From NCBI RefSeq assembly GCF_013410355.1, contig NZ_JACCFI010000001.1, forward strand, positions 992,001-1,056,000: DNA of 64,000 nt, given 5' to 3'. The stretch is from Agromyces hippuratus (GTDB lineage: Bacteria; Actinomycetota; Actinomycetes; Actinomycetales; Microbacteriaceae). Numbering within the stretch: the stretch's first letter is position 1; the number at the start of each line of letters is the position of its first letter. Under the pieces are notes generated by a model. The model had not been told where the DNA came from, did no database searches, and was given only the letters and a program-made list of their open reading frames with translations. This document shows positions 54,905 to 64,000 of this stretch, in pieces. Position numbers and translations under genes: made by a program.

Positions 54905-55438
54905 ATGGACTACACGTTCGCGGGGCTCCCCCTGCACGTGCTGCTCGTGCACGCCGTCGTGGTGCTGACGCCGTTACTCGGTCTGCTGCTCATCGTGATC
55001 GCGGCATGGCCTGCGGCGCGGCGGGTGCTGTGGCTCCCGGCCTTCATCGCTGCGGCGCTGCTGCTGCCGCTCGGCCTCGTCACGATCGAGGCCGGCAAGT
55101 GGCTCGAACAGCGGGTGCCGCCGGCGCCGCTGATCCAGATGCACACCGCGCAGGGCGAAGACATCGTGCCGTGGCTCGTCGCATTGCTCGTGCTGGCCGC
55201 GGCGATCAGCGGTTGGGCGCTCGTCGAGCGCGCCGCACGGCGGCGCGGTGCGGCGGGTGACGGCGCTGCAACCGGGGCTGCGCCGAGCCGCGCCATCCGG
55301 CTTGCCGTAGGCGCGGTGCTGACGGTGGGTGCGCTCGTGATCACCGCAGGGTCGACGTGGACGCTCGTGCAGATCGCGGAGGCGGGAAGTCGCGCCGTCT
55401 GGGAGGGCTCGTTCAGCGACGAGCCGCTCGAAGACTGA
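54905..55438 (+). CDS. DUF2231-type membrane protein
   Basis: 177 residues from ATG 54905. The N-terminus GLPLHVLLVHAVVVLTPL matches the DUF2231 pattern (His-containing first helix). Four transmembrane segments, including LPAFIAAALLLPLGLVTIEAG, PWLVALLVLAAAISGWALV, and AVGAVLTVGALVITAGS. Conserved His residues in helix 1 (LHVLLVH) and in MHTAQGED could bind haem or metal. It starts 2 nt after the Rieske stop, so the two probably form an envelope redox pair; that is an inference. It converges on the thioesterase gene. Confidence 0.75.
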   Translation: MDYTFAGLPLHVLLVHAVVVLTPLLGLLLIVIAAWPAARRVLWLPAFIAAALLLPLGLVTIEAGKWLEQRVPPAPLIQMHTAQGEDIVPWLVALLVLAAAISGWALVERAARRRGAAGDGAATGAAPSRAIRLAVGAVLTVGALVITAGSTWTLVQIAEAGSRAVWEGSFSDEPLED

Positions 55439-55447
55439 AACGGCGAC

Positions 55448-55924
55448 TCAGCGTCGTCGGAACGCGATCGGGTCGCCGAGGTACGGCTCCCACGCCGCGC
55501 GTTCGGTGTCGCCGATGCGGCGCGGCCGCTCGGTCACCGCATCGACGAGCACGATGGTCGTGACCGCGCGGGTGTACAGCACGCGTGGATCGACGCCGGC
55601 CGGCGAGTAGACCTCGTAGCAGACGTCGAGGCTCGCCCCGCCCATGTGGCCGATCCAGAGTTCGATGTCGACCGGCTGACGCTGATACGGGATCGGCGCG
55701 AGGTACTCGACCTCCTGGCGCGCGATCAGCGTGATCGTGGTCGCGCCGGGAGTCGCATCGAGCACCGCCGTCGATGCGCCGGCAGCGTGCTCGGACGTGT
55801 CGTCGCTCACCCAGAACGCCTGGATGCGAGCCTCCTCGAGGAGGCTCAGCATCCGGGCGTTGTTCACGTGCCCGTAGGCATCGAGGTCGCTCCACCGCAG
55901 CGGAGTGGGCACGTGCAGGCGCAT
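55448..55924 (-). CDS. 4-hydroxybenzoyl-CoA thioesterase-like (hot-dog) acyl-CoA thioesterase
   Basis: 158 residues from ATG 55924, one nucleotide after the ettA stop. The 4HBT signature is RWSDLDAYGHVNNARMLSLLEEAR, with Asp as the likely catalytic residue. Then RQEVEYLAPIPYQR and the hot-dog strand LYTRAVTTIVLVD follow. It should hydrolyse aromatic or medium-chain acyl-CoA; the substrate is unknown. Last gene of the DUF6993-ettA-thioesterase operon. Confidence 0.88.
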   Translation of the reverse strand: MRLHVPTPLRWSDLDAYGHVNNARMLSLLEEARIQAFWVSDDTSEHAAGASTAVLDATPGATTITLIARQEVEYLAPIPYQRQPVDIELWIGHMGGASLDVCYEVYSPAGVDPRVLYTRAVTTIVLVDAVTERPRRIGDTERAAWEPYLGDPIAFRRR

Positions 55925-55925
55925 G

Positions 55926-57608
<1,683 letters not shown>

Positions 57609-57613
57609 GTCGC

Positions 57614-58102
57614 CTACCAGTCTATGGGGCGGGTCTGCCCGACGAGACAGGTGCCGGTGCCGAGCGGCGGGCGGACCGCCCCGTGATATCCGTCGGACTT
57701 CGGACCGTACTGGCCGACGAGGCATTCGCCCTGGAAGAGCACGGAGAACTGGACCGAGTCGGCAGGGTCTCCGATCGTCGTCGTGTCGGCGGTGACCTGC
57801 ATCTGCGCCTTGTCGAACCCTGCGGCCGCGAGCGCATCGATGAAGTCCCGCCCGCCGGCCGCGGCGTTCGCCGCGATCACACCGCCGTTCACCCAGTCGA
57901 AGTAGGGCTGGTTCTCGGTCGCGGAGAGCTCGGGACGGAACTCCGGTGCGGTCGGTGCGGCGGCGCCCGGGGCGGACGGCGTCGGCCGTGCGGTCGAGGG
58001 CCCCGTCGGCTCGGGATCGTCGAACGTGCAGGCCGTCAGGCCCACGAGCATCGCGACCCCGGCGAACGCAAGGGCCACGCTGGTACCGAACCGCCGTCTC
58101 AT
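57614..58102 (-). CDS. DUF6993 domain-containing lipoprotein
   Basis: 162 residues from ATG 58102, with GAGGGG 5 nt upstream. Lipoprotein signal: RRR, a hydrophobic stretch, and lipobox VGLTAC. A Pro/Thr/Ala linker runs to ~50. The C-terminal domain (NGGVIAANAAAGGRDFIDALAAAGFDK and GECLVGQYGPKSDGYHG) matches the DUF6993 proteins of Microbacteriaceae. Two Cys in CLVGQ repeats could form a disulfide outside the cell. Function unknown. It leads the ettA operon, although a functional link with the ribosome factor is not obvious. Confidence 0.8.
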   Translation of the reverse strand: MRRRFGTSVALAFAGVAMLVGLTACTFDDPEPTGPSTARPTPSAPGAAAPTAPEFRPELSATENQPYFDWVNGGVIAANAAAGGRDFIDALAAAGFDKAQMQVTADTTTIGDPADSVQFSVLFQGECLVGQYGPKSDGYHGAVRPPLGTGTCLVGQTRPIDW

Positions 58103-58202
58103 CGTTCCCCTCACCGGCGGTGGCGACCGCCCGAGCCGATTCTAGGCGGTGCGCCCTCGAAGGCGGCTCGGGCGGGCCGTCGGCGGCCTCGGACACTCCC
58201 GA

Positions 58203-58835
58203 TCAGCCGGCGAACGTCGATTCGAGTTCGGGCAGCACCAGGTCGTCGGCATCGTCGGAGCCGCTGTGCGTCTCCGCGTCGACGTCGACGTCGGCGTCGG
58301 CATCGACGTCGCCTTCGGAGCCGAACCCGAGCGACCGCAGCGGAGCGGTGCCGGGCCACGCGGACGAGCCGTCGTCGGCCACCGGGTCGGCGCCGATCGC
58401 CGTCGCGTCGTAACCGGCGACCGCGTCGCCCGATTCACCGTGCGACGACGCCGCTGCCGCGGCATCCGCCGGTCGCGTGGACCGCACTTTGGCGTAGGAG
58501 GTCACGCACCAGGCGAGGTCGTGCCCGATGGAATCGGCCTCGATCTCGACGGCCGTGCCCGACCGCTCGCCGGTCTCCCAGGCCCGCAGCCGCAGCCGAC
58601 CGCGGATGATGAGGCGCTCGCCCTTGCGGATCGAGAGGCTCGCGTTCATGGCGAGCTGGCGGAAGGCGGAGACGGTGTACCAGTTGGTCTCCCCGTCTTC
58701 CCAAGTGGCCTTCGCGCGATCGAACACCCGCCTGGTCGAGGCGAGCCGGAACGTGGTGATGGCGAGTCCGCCGCTGGTGACGTGGTGCTTGGGATCGGTT
58801 CCCACGACTCCCGTCACGGTGATGATGTCGGTCAT
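58203..58835 (-). CDS. ssb: Single-stranded DNA-binding protein paralogue with acidic tail
   Basis: 210 residues from ATG 58835, with GAGGAG 9 nt upstream. The OB fold (residues 1-115) is clear: ITVTGVVGTDPKHHVTSGG, TNWYTVSAFRQLAMNASLSI (split), and KGERLIIRGRLRLRAWET. The tail has an Asp/Val/Ala repeat (GDVDADADVDVDAE) and ends in LVLPELESTFAG, lacking the DDDIPF-type tip that recruits partners. It is therefore probably not the main Ssb (usually between rpsF and rpsR) but an SsbB-type accessory protein for recombination or competence-like tasks. Confidence 0.88.
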   Translation of the reverse strand: MTDIITVTGVVGTDPKHHVTSGGLAITTFRLASTRRVFDRAKATWEDGETNWYTVSAFRQLAMNASLSIRKGERLIIRGRLRLRAWETGERSGTAVEIEADSIGHDLAWCVTSYAKVRSTRPADAAAAASSHGESGDAVAGYDATAIGADPVADDGSSAWPGTAPLRSLGFGSEGDVDADADVDVDAETHSGSDDADDLVLPELESTFAG

Positions 58836-59025
58836 GTGCTGCACTCCTCGGTCGGATGCCGTCGCGAGTCGACGGCACGCGGCTCCGGGAGGCGCTCGTG
58901 CCGGATCGTCACCCCGGAGCCGCGTTCCGTTCAGCATCGAGGGCCGTCCGAGGCATCCGCATGCCTCGTGCGCAAGTGGTGCGGAAGCCGGCCGTCACGC
59001 GACTGTGGAGGACGAGTCGGCGACC

Positions 59026-59031
59026 TAGAGT
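59026..59031 (+). promoter_or_regulatory. -10 box of the aldo/keto reductase gene (leaderless)
   Basis: TAGAGT with exactly 6 nt to ATG 59038. Confidence 0.55.
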
Positions 59032-59037
59032 TGCTCC

Positions 59038-60045
59038 ATGAGCTACGTCGCCCTCCCCGAACGCTACGACCGCATGCAATACAACCGGGTGGGCCGCAGC
59101 GGCCTGAAGCTCCCGGCACTCTCGCTCGGCCTCTGGCACAACTTCGGCCACGAACGCCCCTACGACACCCAGCGCGCGATCGTGCGCCGCGCCTTCGACC
59201 TCGGTGTCACGCACTTCGATCTCGCGAACAACTACGGGCCGCCTCCCGGCAGCGCCGAGGTGAACTTCGGTCGCATCCTCGCCGACGATCTCGCGCCGTA
59301 CCGCGACGAGCTCATCATCTCGTCGAAGGCCGGCTACGACATGTGGCCCGGCCCGTACGGCGAGTGGGGTTCGCGCAAGTACGTGCTCTCGTCGCTCGAC
59401 CAGAGCCTCGGGCGTCTCGGCCTCGACTACGTCGACATCTTCTACTCGCACCGCCCCGACCCCGAGACGCCGATCGAGGAGACGATGGGTGCGCTCGCGA
59501 CGGCGGTGCGACAGGGCAAGGCGCTCTACGTGGGCATCTCGAACTACGACCCCGACCAGACCCGCGCCGCCGCGGCAGCGCTCGAAGCCGAGGGCGTGCC
59601 GCTCCTCATCCACCAGCCGCGCTATTCGATGTTCGACCGTCACATCGAAGACGGCCTGTTCCCGGCGCTCGAAGAGGTCGGCGCCGCGAGCATCGTCTTC
59701 TCGCCGCTCGCGCAGGGCCTCCTGACCGATCGGTACCTCGGCGGCGACGTTCCCGCCGACTCCCGGGCGGCGACGAGCCGGTTCCTCTCTCCCGACACGA
59801 TCAGCGGCGAGTACCTCGAGCGCGCCCGCGCGCTCGATGCGATCGCGAAGGAACGCGGCCAGACGCTCGCCCAGCTCGCCCTCACCTGGGTGCTGCGCCA
59901 GCCGCTCGTCGCGAGCGCGCTGATCGGCGCCTCGAGCGTCGCCCAGCTCGAGCAGAACATCGCCGCGCTCGACGCGGCACCGCTCACCGGCGACGAGATC
60001 GAGCGCATCGAGCCGTTCGCCGCGCACGGCACCGTGCTCGGCTGA
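59038..60045 (+). CDS. Aldo/keto reductase (L-glyceraldehyde 3-phosphate reductase type)
   Basis: 335 residues from ATG 59038. TIM-barrel AKR with catalytic Asp and Tyr in HFDLANNYGPPPGSAE, Lys in IISSKAGYDMWPGPYG, and His in IFYSHRPDPETP. The PGPYGEWGSRKY segment is characteristic of the YghZ/Gpr group, which reduces L-glyceraldehyde 3-phosphate and methylglyoxal-type aldehydes with NADPH. Cofactor-binding ALIGASSVAQLEQNI is near the C-terminus. Monocistronic, followed by a strong terminator. Confidence 0.92.
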   Translation: MSYVALPERYDRMQYNRVGRSGLKLPALSLGLWHNFGHERPYDTQRAIVRRAFDLGVTHFDLANNYGPPPGSAEVNFGRILADDLAPYRDELIISSKAGYDMWPGPYGEWGSRKYVLSSLDQSLGRLGLDYVDIFYSHRPDPETPIEETMGALATAVRQGKALYVGISNYDPDQTRAAAAALEAEGVPLLIHQPRYSMFDRHIEDGLFPALEEVGAASIVFSPLAQGLLTDRYLGGDVPADSRAATSRFLSPDTISGEYLERARALDAIAKERGQTLAQLALTWVLRQPLVASALIGASSVAQLEQNIAALDAAPLTGDEIERIEPFAAHGTVLG

Positions 60046-60060
60046 GCACGACGGGGCTCC

Positions 60061-60092
60061 GCGGTGCCCGGCCGAACTCGGCCGGGCACCGC
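60061..60092 (+). terminator. Aldo/keto reductase terminator
   Basis: GCGGTGCCCGGCCG / CGGCCGGGCACCGC, a 14-bp perfect stem with a 4-nt loop, 15 nt after the stop. Confidence 0.85.
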
Positions 60093-60188
60093 CGCTCGGC
60101 GACGGCTCGCGAACACCGATCGGATGTCGGTGGCCCGCCGTACGCTCGTGACACACCGCAGGGCCGGCTGCATCACGAGAGGAGCGAC

Positions 60189-60446
60189 ATGTCCGCCATC
60201 GCCATCAACGCATCGCGCACGCGAGAGCCGTTCCCCGACGTCGTGCCCGGCCTGCAGATCTCCCCGGCCGCGCCGGGCCTGTGGCGAGTCACCCGCCCGC
60301 AGGGCGCGGTGCTCGGGCACATCGAGCAGCGCGGCTTCGGCGACGAGGTGCGCTTCGGGGCGAAGCGACTCGTCGCAGGAGGCATCCGCTCGATCGAACT
60401 CGGCGAGTTCTGGTCGTCGCGCGATGCCGCCGAGGTCTTTCGCTGA
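60189..60446 (+). CDS. Small uncharacterised protein
   Basis: 85 residues from ATG 60189, with GAGAGGAG 5 nt upstream, a good ribosome site. It is soluble and slightly basic, with a compact domain (PGLWRVTRPQGAVLGHIE and ELGEFWSSRDAAEVFR). The W-x-V ... G-x-I pattern hints at a small beta fold. No family recognised. It is separated by terminators or gaps from its neighbours and is likely a real gene because of codon use and the ribosome site. Confidence 0.7.
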   Translation: MSAIAINASRTREPFPDVVPGLQISPAAPGLWRVTRPQGAVLGHIEQRGFGDEVRFGAKRLVAGGIRSIELGEFWSSRDAAEVFR

Positions 60447-60508
60447 GCTCGCGCGACGCGTATTCGGGCGCGCCGTCGACGCTCGATCGTCGAGCCGCAC
60501 AGCGGGGG

Positions 60509-60514
60509 TAATCT
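60509..60514 (+). promoter_or_regulatory. -10 box of the single-span membrane protein gene (leaderless)
   Basis: TAATCT with exactly 6 nt to ATG 60521. Confidence 0.5.
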
Positions 60515-60520
60515 GCGGCC

Positions 60521-61174
60521 ATGCAGTGGTGGAACGATCTCATCTCCTGGCTCGGTACGAGCGCTTCGCGGCCCACGGTGTTCTCCGCCGTCGTGCTGTT
60601 CTTCGCGGTGCTCGCCGCTGGGCTGCTCGCCGTGTGGATCGCCAATCTCGCGATCAAGCGCCTCGTCGCGCAGCGCGATCGCGAGGCGAAGGCCGCCGCG
60701 ATCGCCGCACTCGTCGACGCTGCGACCGAGGCGTCGGTGTGGAACTCGCTGACGCCGCAAGAGCAGGTGCTCGCCGACCGCGCCGTGGGCCAGGCCGACA
60801 TCATCGTGCGACTGCTGCCGATCCGCGGGTCGGATGTCGCGGCGAACTGGGCGGCCCACCAACTCCACGAGCTCAAGCGGGCGTCGGCCACGTTCGGATA
60901 CCAGCTCGACCCCGCGGTCGTGGAGTTCCGTGACCGCCTCCTCGAGTGGCAGCGCCACCCCGGGCGCACGCGCCGTCAGTTCCTGAACGATCTCGCCCGC
61001 TGGCGCACGCAGCGTCAGGAGCCCGAGCAGTCCGCCATCGACCAGCAGGACGCGTGGGTCGCCGAACAGCACCAGCAGCGGTATCAGGGCAGCGTCACCA
61101 TCTCCGACGACGCCACCACCGAGACCGCGAACACCGCACCGACTCCCACACTGCAGGGCGATCAGCTGCGCTGA
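60521..61174 (+). CDS. Uncharacterised single-span membrane protein
   Basis: 217 residues from ATG 60521. One transmembrane segment (TVFSAVVLFFAVLAAGLLAV) near the N-terminus is followed by an amphipathic, helical cytosolic region with a charged helix (KRLVAQRDREAKAAAIAAL), and QADIIVRLLPIRGSDVAANW. The C-terminus is polar and Gln/Thr-rich (VAEQHQQRYQGSV). No named family recognised. It converges on nadE. Confidence 0.65.
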   Translation: MQWWNDLISWLGTSASRPTVFSAVVLFFAVLAAGLLAVWIANLAIKRLVAQRDREAKAAAIAALVDAATEASVWNSLTPQEQVLADRAVGQADIIVRLLPIRGSDVAANWAAHQLHELKRASATFGYQLDPAVVEFRDRLLEWQRHPGRTRRQFLNDLARWRTQRQEPEQSAIDQQDAWVAEQHQQRYQGSVTISDDATTETANTAPTPTLQGDQLR

Positions 61175-61274
61175 ACCGCGCTCGCGAACGCTACGCCGAG
61201 CTCTCGACTGCGCCTTCGACCGCACGAGCGATCTCACTGCGGCGTTGCAGGCGTGACACGCGCATCGGGGGCGC

Positions 61275-62096
61275 TCAGCGCCACCAATCGTCGAACATCG
61301 ACACCGGAACAGTGCGCTTGTGGCACGTCTGCAGGAAGCGCGCTTCGATGCGCTCGGCAATCGACTCGTCGATCTCCTCGCCCTCGAGGTACGCGTCGAG
61401 ATCGGCGTAGCTCAGGCCGAGGTTCGCCTCGTCGGACTGACCGGGGTTCGTGTCGAGCAGATCTGCCGTCGGCACCTTGAGGTACAGGCGCTCGGGAGCA
61501 CCGAGGTGCTCGAGCAGCGCCCGCCCCTGACGCTTGGTGAGTCCCGTGAGGGGAAGCACGTCGGCTCCCCCGTCGCCGTACTTGGTGAAGAAGCCCGTGA
61601 CGGCCTCGGCCGCGTGATCGGTGCCGACCACCAGCAGTCCGCCCTCGCCAGCGAGGGCGTACTGCGCCACCATCCGCATGCGCGCCTTGACGTTGCCCTT
61701 GCCGAAGTCGCTGAGCGGCACCTCGGTCGCCGCCGCGAAGTCCTCGGTGAGCCCGTCGACGCCGCCCTTGATGTTGAAGACCACGGTCTCCTGCGGCTGG
61801 ATGAAGTCCAACGCCAACTGAGCGTCGTCTTCATCGCGCTGCACGCCGTACGGCAGGCGCACCGCGACGAACCGCGACGGAGTCCCCTCGGCGTCGAGTT
61901 CGTCGACCGCGATCCGGCACAACCGACCAGCGAGCGTGGAGTCCTGGCCGCCGCTGATGCCGAGCACGAGGCCGTTGGCTCCCGTCGCGCGCACGTACGA
62001 CTTCAGGAAGTCGATGCGGGCACGCGCCTGCTCGGCGGGGTCGATGACCGGGGTGACGTTGAGTTCGGCGATGATTCGCGACTGCAGGTCTCGCAT
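61275..62096 (-). CDS. nadE: NH3-dependent NAD+ synthetase
   Basis: 273 residues from ATG 62096, close to the 275 of E. coli NadE. ATP-pyrophosphatase P-loop is SGGQDS (48-53). Further: LPYGVQRDEDDAQLAL, GNVKARMRMVAQYALA, VVGTDHAAEAVTGFFTKYGDG split across loops, and the C-terminal FDDWW. It lacks the nitrilase domain, so it uses ammonia directly to amidate nicotinate adenine dinucleotide. It appears leaderless. Confidence 0.96.
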   Translation of the reverse strand: MRDLQSRIIAELNVTPVIDPAEQARARIDFLKSYVRATGANGLVLGISGGQDSTLAGRLCRIAVDELDAEGTPSRFVAVRLPYGVQRDEDDAQLALDFIQPQETVVFNIKGGVDGLTEDFAAATEVPLSDFGKGNVKARMRMVAQYALAGEGGLLVVGTDHAAEAVTGFFTKYGDGGADVLPLTGLTKRQGRALLEHLGAPERLYLKVPTADLLDTNPGQSDEANLGLSYADLDAYLEGEEIDESIAERIEARFLQTCHKRTVPVSMFDDWWR

Positions 62097-62102
62097 GCCA
62101 CG

Positions 62103-62108
62103 ACCATA
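62103..62108 (-). promoter_or_regulatory. -10 box of nadE (leaderless)
   Basis: TATGGT on the minus strand with exactly 6 nt to the ATG. Confidence 0.5.
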
Positions 62109-62224
62109 CCGTCGTCATGTTTCCGGCAGGCGAACCGGATGCATCCGGGGGCCACCGCGGCGTCGCCCGCGCGCTCCGCTAACATCTCGACAGGCATCAC
62201 CTGCCGCCCTGAACGGAGTGCCTC

Positions 62225-63445
62225 TTGGAGATCTCGATCGGAACCATGGTGCTCGTGCCGGCGATCGCCGTCGCGGCGCCGCTGCTCGTGCGCGCGATCG
62301 GCAAATGGGTGGCCATACCCCTCGTCGTCTTCGAGATCGTGCTCGGCCTCCTGCTCGGCCCGGCGGTGCTCGGATGGATCGTTCCCGACGACTTCATGAC
62401 CCTGCTGGCCGACTTCGGCCTGGCCATGCTCTTCTTCCTGGCGGGCAACGAGATCGACTTCCGAGCCATCCGCGGTCGGCCGCTGAGCCGCGCGGCGATC
62501 GGATGGATCATCTCACTCGCGGCGGGCATCGGCATTGCGACGCTCCTCGCTGCGGACCTGCCTGCGGCGGCGTTCATCGGCATCGCGCTGACCTCGACGG
62601 CGCTCGGCACGATCATGCCGGTGCTGCGCGATTCGGGCGACCTCGGCACCCCGTTCGGCATCGCGGTGATCGCCCTCGGCGCCGTCGGCGAGTTCGGGCC
62701 GCTGCTCGCGATCTCCATCTTCCTGAGCGGGCGCAGCCCTCTGCTGGCCACCATCGTGCTGCTCTCGTTCGCCGTGATCGCGGGCATCGCGATCTGGTTG
62801 GCGGCCAAGGGTGTGGGCAGGCGCATGCACCGGGTGATCACGGCGACGCTGCACACGAGCGGACAGTTCGCGGTGCGACTCGTCATCTTCGTGCTGCTCG
62901 CGCTCGTGGCGCTCAGCATCGTGCTCGATCTCGACATGCTGCTCGGGGCATTCACCGCCGGCGTGCTGTACCGCCTGCTGATCTCCGGTGCCCCGGAACG
63001 CGACGTCGAAGTGGTCGAGACGAAGCTCGAAGCGGTCGGCTACGGGTTCCTGGTTCCCGTGTTCTTCATCAACACCGGAGTCGCGTTCGACCTCGAATCG
63101 CTCTTCGCCGACGTGCGCACGACGGTGCTGCTGCCCGTGTTCCTCGTGCTGCTGCTCGTCGTTCGCGGCCTGCCCTCGCTGCTCGCCGCCCCGGCCGGTT
63201 CGAGTCGGCGAGATCTGGTGGCGACCGCGCTGTTCGGCGCCACGGGTCTGCCGATCATCGTCGCCGTGACAGCGATCGGCGTCGACAACGGCGACCTGCC
63301 GAGCGGCACCGCGGCCGCACTCGTCGGTGCTGGCATGCTCTCGGTGCTGCTCTTCCCGCTGATCGCCCTCGCCATCCGCAAGGGGCGGTCGGATGCCGTG
63401 ACCCGCACCAGCGAAGACGATCCCCTCGTCCCCGTCGAGGGCTGA
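62225..63445 (+). CDS. Cation:proton antiporter, CPA2 family
   Basis: 406 residues from TTG 62225, with CGGAG about 8 nt upstream; no better ATG or GTG is nearby. About 12 transmembrane segments. Typical CPA2 features: GLLLGPAVLGW, LGLAMLFFLAGNEIDF (start region), SLTSTALGTIMPVL type segment and FFINTGVAFDLESL. The conserved acidic pair is less clear than in NhaA-like antiporters. It has no TrkA-N/RCK domain, so regulation is not ligand-gated through that domain. It exchanges H+ for Na+ or K+; the ion is inferred. Confidence 0.9.
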   Translation: MEISIGTMVLVPAIAVAAPLLVRAIGKWVAIPLVVFEIVLGLLLGPAVLGWIVPDDFMTLLADFGLAMLFFLAGNEIDFRAIRGRPLSRAAIGWIISLAAGIGIATLLAADLPAAAFIGIALTSTALGTIMPVLRDSGDLGTPFGIAVIALGAVGEFGPLLAISIFLSGRSPLLATIVLLSFAVIAGIAIWLAAKGVGRRMHRVITATLHTSGQFAVRLVIFVLLALVALSIVLDLDMLLGAFTAGVLYRLLISGAPERDVEVVETKLEAVGYGFLVPVFFINTGVAFDLESLFADVRTTVLLPVFLVLLLVVRGLPSLLAAPAGSSRRDLVATALFGATGLPIIVAVTAIGVDNGDLPSGTAAALVGAGMLSVLLFPLIALAIRKGRSDAVTRTSEDDPLVPVEG

Positions 63446-63475
63446 CCCGGCTCGCCCCGGTATGCTGGCACCGCC

Positions 63476-63548
63476 GCCCCCGTAGCTCAGCGGATAGAGC
63501 AGGAGCCTTCTAATCTCTTGGTCGCAGGTTCAATTCCTGCCGGGGGCA
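63476..63548 (+). tRNA. tRNA-Arg (anticodon TCT)
   Basis: Acceptor GCCCCCG/CGGGGGC, D-arm GCTCAGCGGATAGAGC, anticodon loop CTTCTAA giving TCT, T-arm CAGGTTCAATTCCTG, discriminator A, no CCA encoded. TATGCT (63461-63466) is a likely -10 box. Confidence 0.95.
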
Positions 63549-63636
63549 CTCCTGTAGCCGATCCCTTCGAAGCCCGGGCCGAGCGCCCTCGTGGATCCTG
63601 CGATACCGCCCGAGCAGCGCCGTCGGTGCGCCCGGA

Positions 63637-63642
63637 TAGACT
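63637..63642 (+). promoter_or_regulatory. -10 box of orn (leaderless)
   Basis: TAGACT with exactly 6 nt to ATG 63649. Confidence 0.55.
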
Positions 63643-63648
63643 CTCTGC

Positions 63649-64000
63649 ATGCCTTCTTCGAGCGACCGCCTGGTCTGGATCGACTGCGAGATGACCGGAC
63701 TCGACCTCGAGGTCGACGAGCTCGTCGAGATCGCGGTCATCATCACCGACTACGACCTCAACCCCGTCGACGCCGGTCTCAGCATCGTCATCAAGCCCGA
63801 TGCCAGCGCACTCGAGAACATGGGCGACTTCGTTCGCGAGATGCACACGACGTCGGGCCTCATCGAAGAGATCCCCAACGGCGTGAGCGTCGCCGACGCC
63901 GAGTACCAGGTGCTCGAGTACGTGCTGCAGCATGTCCCCGACGAGCAGAAGGCTCCGCTCGCCGGCAATTCCATCGGCACCGACCGCGCGTTCCTCGCGA
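63649..64000 (+). CDS. orn: Oligoribonuclease, 3' truncated by window
   Basis: From ATG 63649 the frame is open to the window end (117 codons). DEDDh 3'-5' exonuclease motif I is visible as LVWIDCEMTGLDLEVDELVE, with Asp and Glu metal ligands. Then ENMGDFVREMHTTSGLIEE and the motif II region LAGNSIGTDRAFL with the conserved Asp. Orn degrades 2-5-mer RNA and pGpG, finishing RNA and cyclic-di-GMP turnover. The missing part (about 80 residues) should hold the motif III Tyr/His/Asp. It lies about 100 nt after tRNA-Arg. Confidence 0.93.
   Translation, partial: MPSSSDRLVWIDCEMTGLDLEVDELVEIAVIITDYDLNPVDAGLSIVIKPDASALENMGDFVREMHTTSGLIEEIPNGVSVADAEYQVLEYVLQHVPDEQKAPLAGNSIGTDRAFLA

Noticed and set aside
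61175..61274. Terminator between the gene at 60521 and nadE
   Set aside because: Only a weak GGCGCT/AGCGCC hairpin at the nadE stop; not convincing.

Overview
The window is about 64 kb of high-GC, gene-dense chromosomal DNA from an actinobacterium, most likely a Microbacteriaceae (Agromyces/Microbacterium-like). The support is SepH, DUF4193, DUF3710/DUF3159 beside dut, DUF6993 and SCO7613-type proteins, paired clpP genes, frequent GTG starts, and TANNNT boxes placed directly before start codons. I see no prophage, transposase, CRISPR array, integrase or origin. The content is housekeeping and regulatory, with three tRNA genes and one unsettled patch (22.4-28.0 kb) that holds frameshifted genes.

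Layout. 0-7 kb: 3' end of a beta-oxidation dehydrogenase, a DHFR-family remnant, dxs and acnA. 6.9-11.3 kb: the conserved actinobacterial block DUF3159-DUF3710-dut, DUF3093, DUF4193, sepH, and a DUF6504-like gene behind a probable LexA/SOS box. 11.3-18.2 kb: a BenE-type transporter, clpX, an AAA/ABC ATPase, clpP2, clpP1, a TPR protein, tig and tRNA-Pro. 18.4-22.3 kb: a very large polytopic membrane protein and tRNA-Gly. 22.4-28.6 kb: a LAL-type LuxR regulator with two compensating indels, three successive alpha/beta hydrolases (the third frameshifted), and dps. 28.7-33.1 kb: a membrane protein, then a multicopper oxidase / sensor kinase / response regulator operon. 33.2-39.8 kb: amidohydrolase, Nei-type glycosylase, rpiB and DUF2332 on the minus strand; a zinc-ribbon SDR and a membrane protein on the plus strand. 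39.9-50.8 kb: two pepN paralogues flanking an ABC exporter plus two-component operon, then mscS and a truncated globin. 50.8-58.9 kb: FAD dehydrogenase, an unknown gene, tesB, Rieske lipoprotein with DUF2231, a thioesterase, ettA, a DUF6993 lipoprotein and an ssb paralogue. 59-64 kb: aldo/keto reductase, two small unknowns, nadE, a CPA2 antiporter, tRNA-Arg and the 5' part of orn.

The genes are packed in short, translationally coupled units with ATGA/GTGA overlaps. About ten genes have a TANNNT -10 hexamer ending 6-8 nt before the start codon, which predicts leaderless mRNAs. In three of these the TAG stop of the upstream gene is itself the first half of the -10 box. A dispersed REP-like element (GGTTGAGCCTGTCGAAACC) is intergenic in one place and has been absorbed in frame into the ends or loops of RpiB and the second PepN. 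The heptamer GGATGCC/GGCATCC recurs throughout, mostly inside genes.
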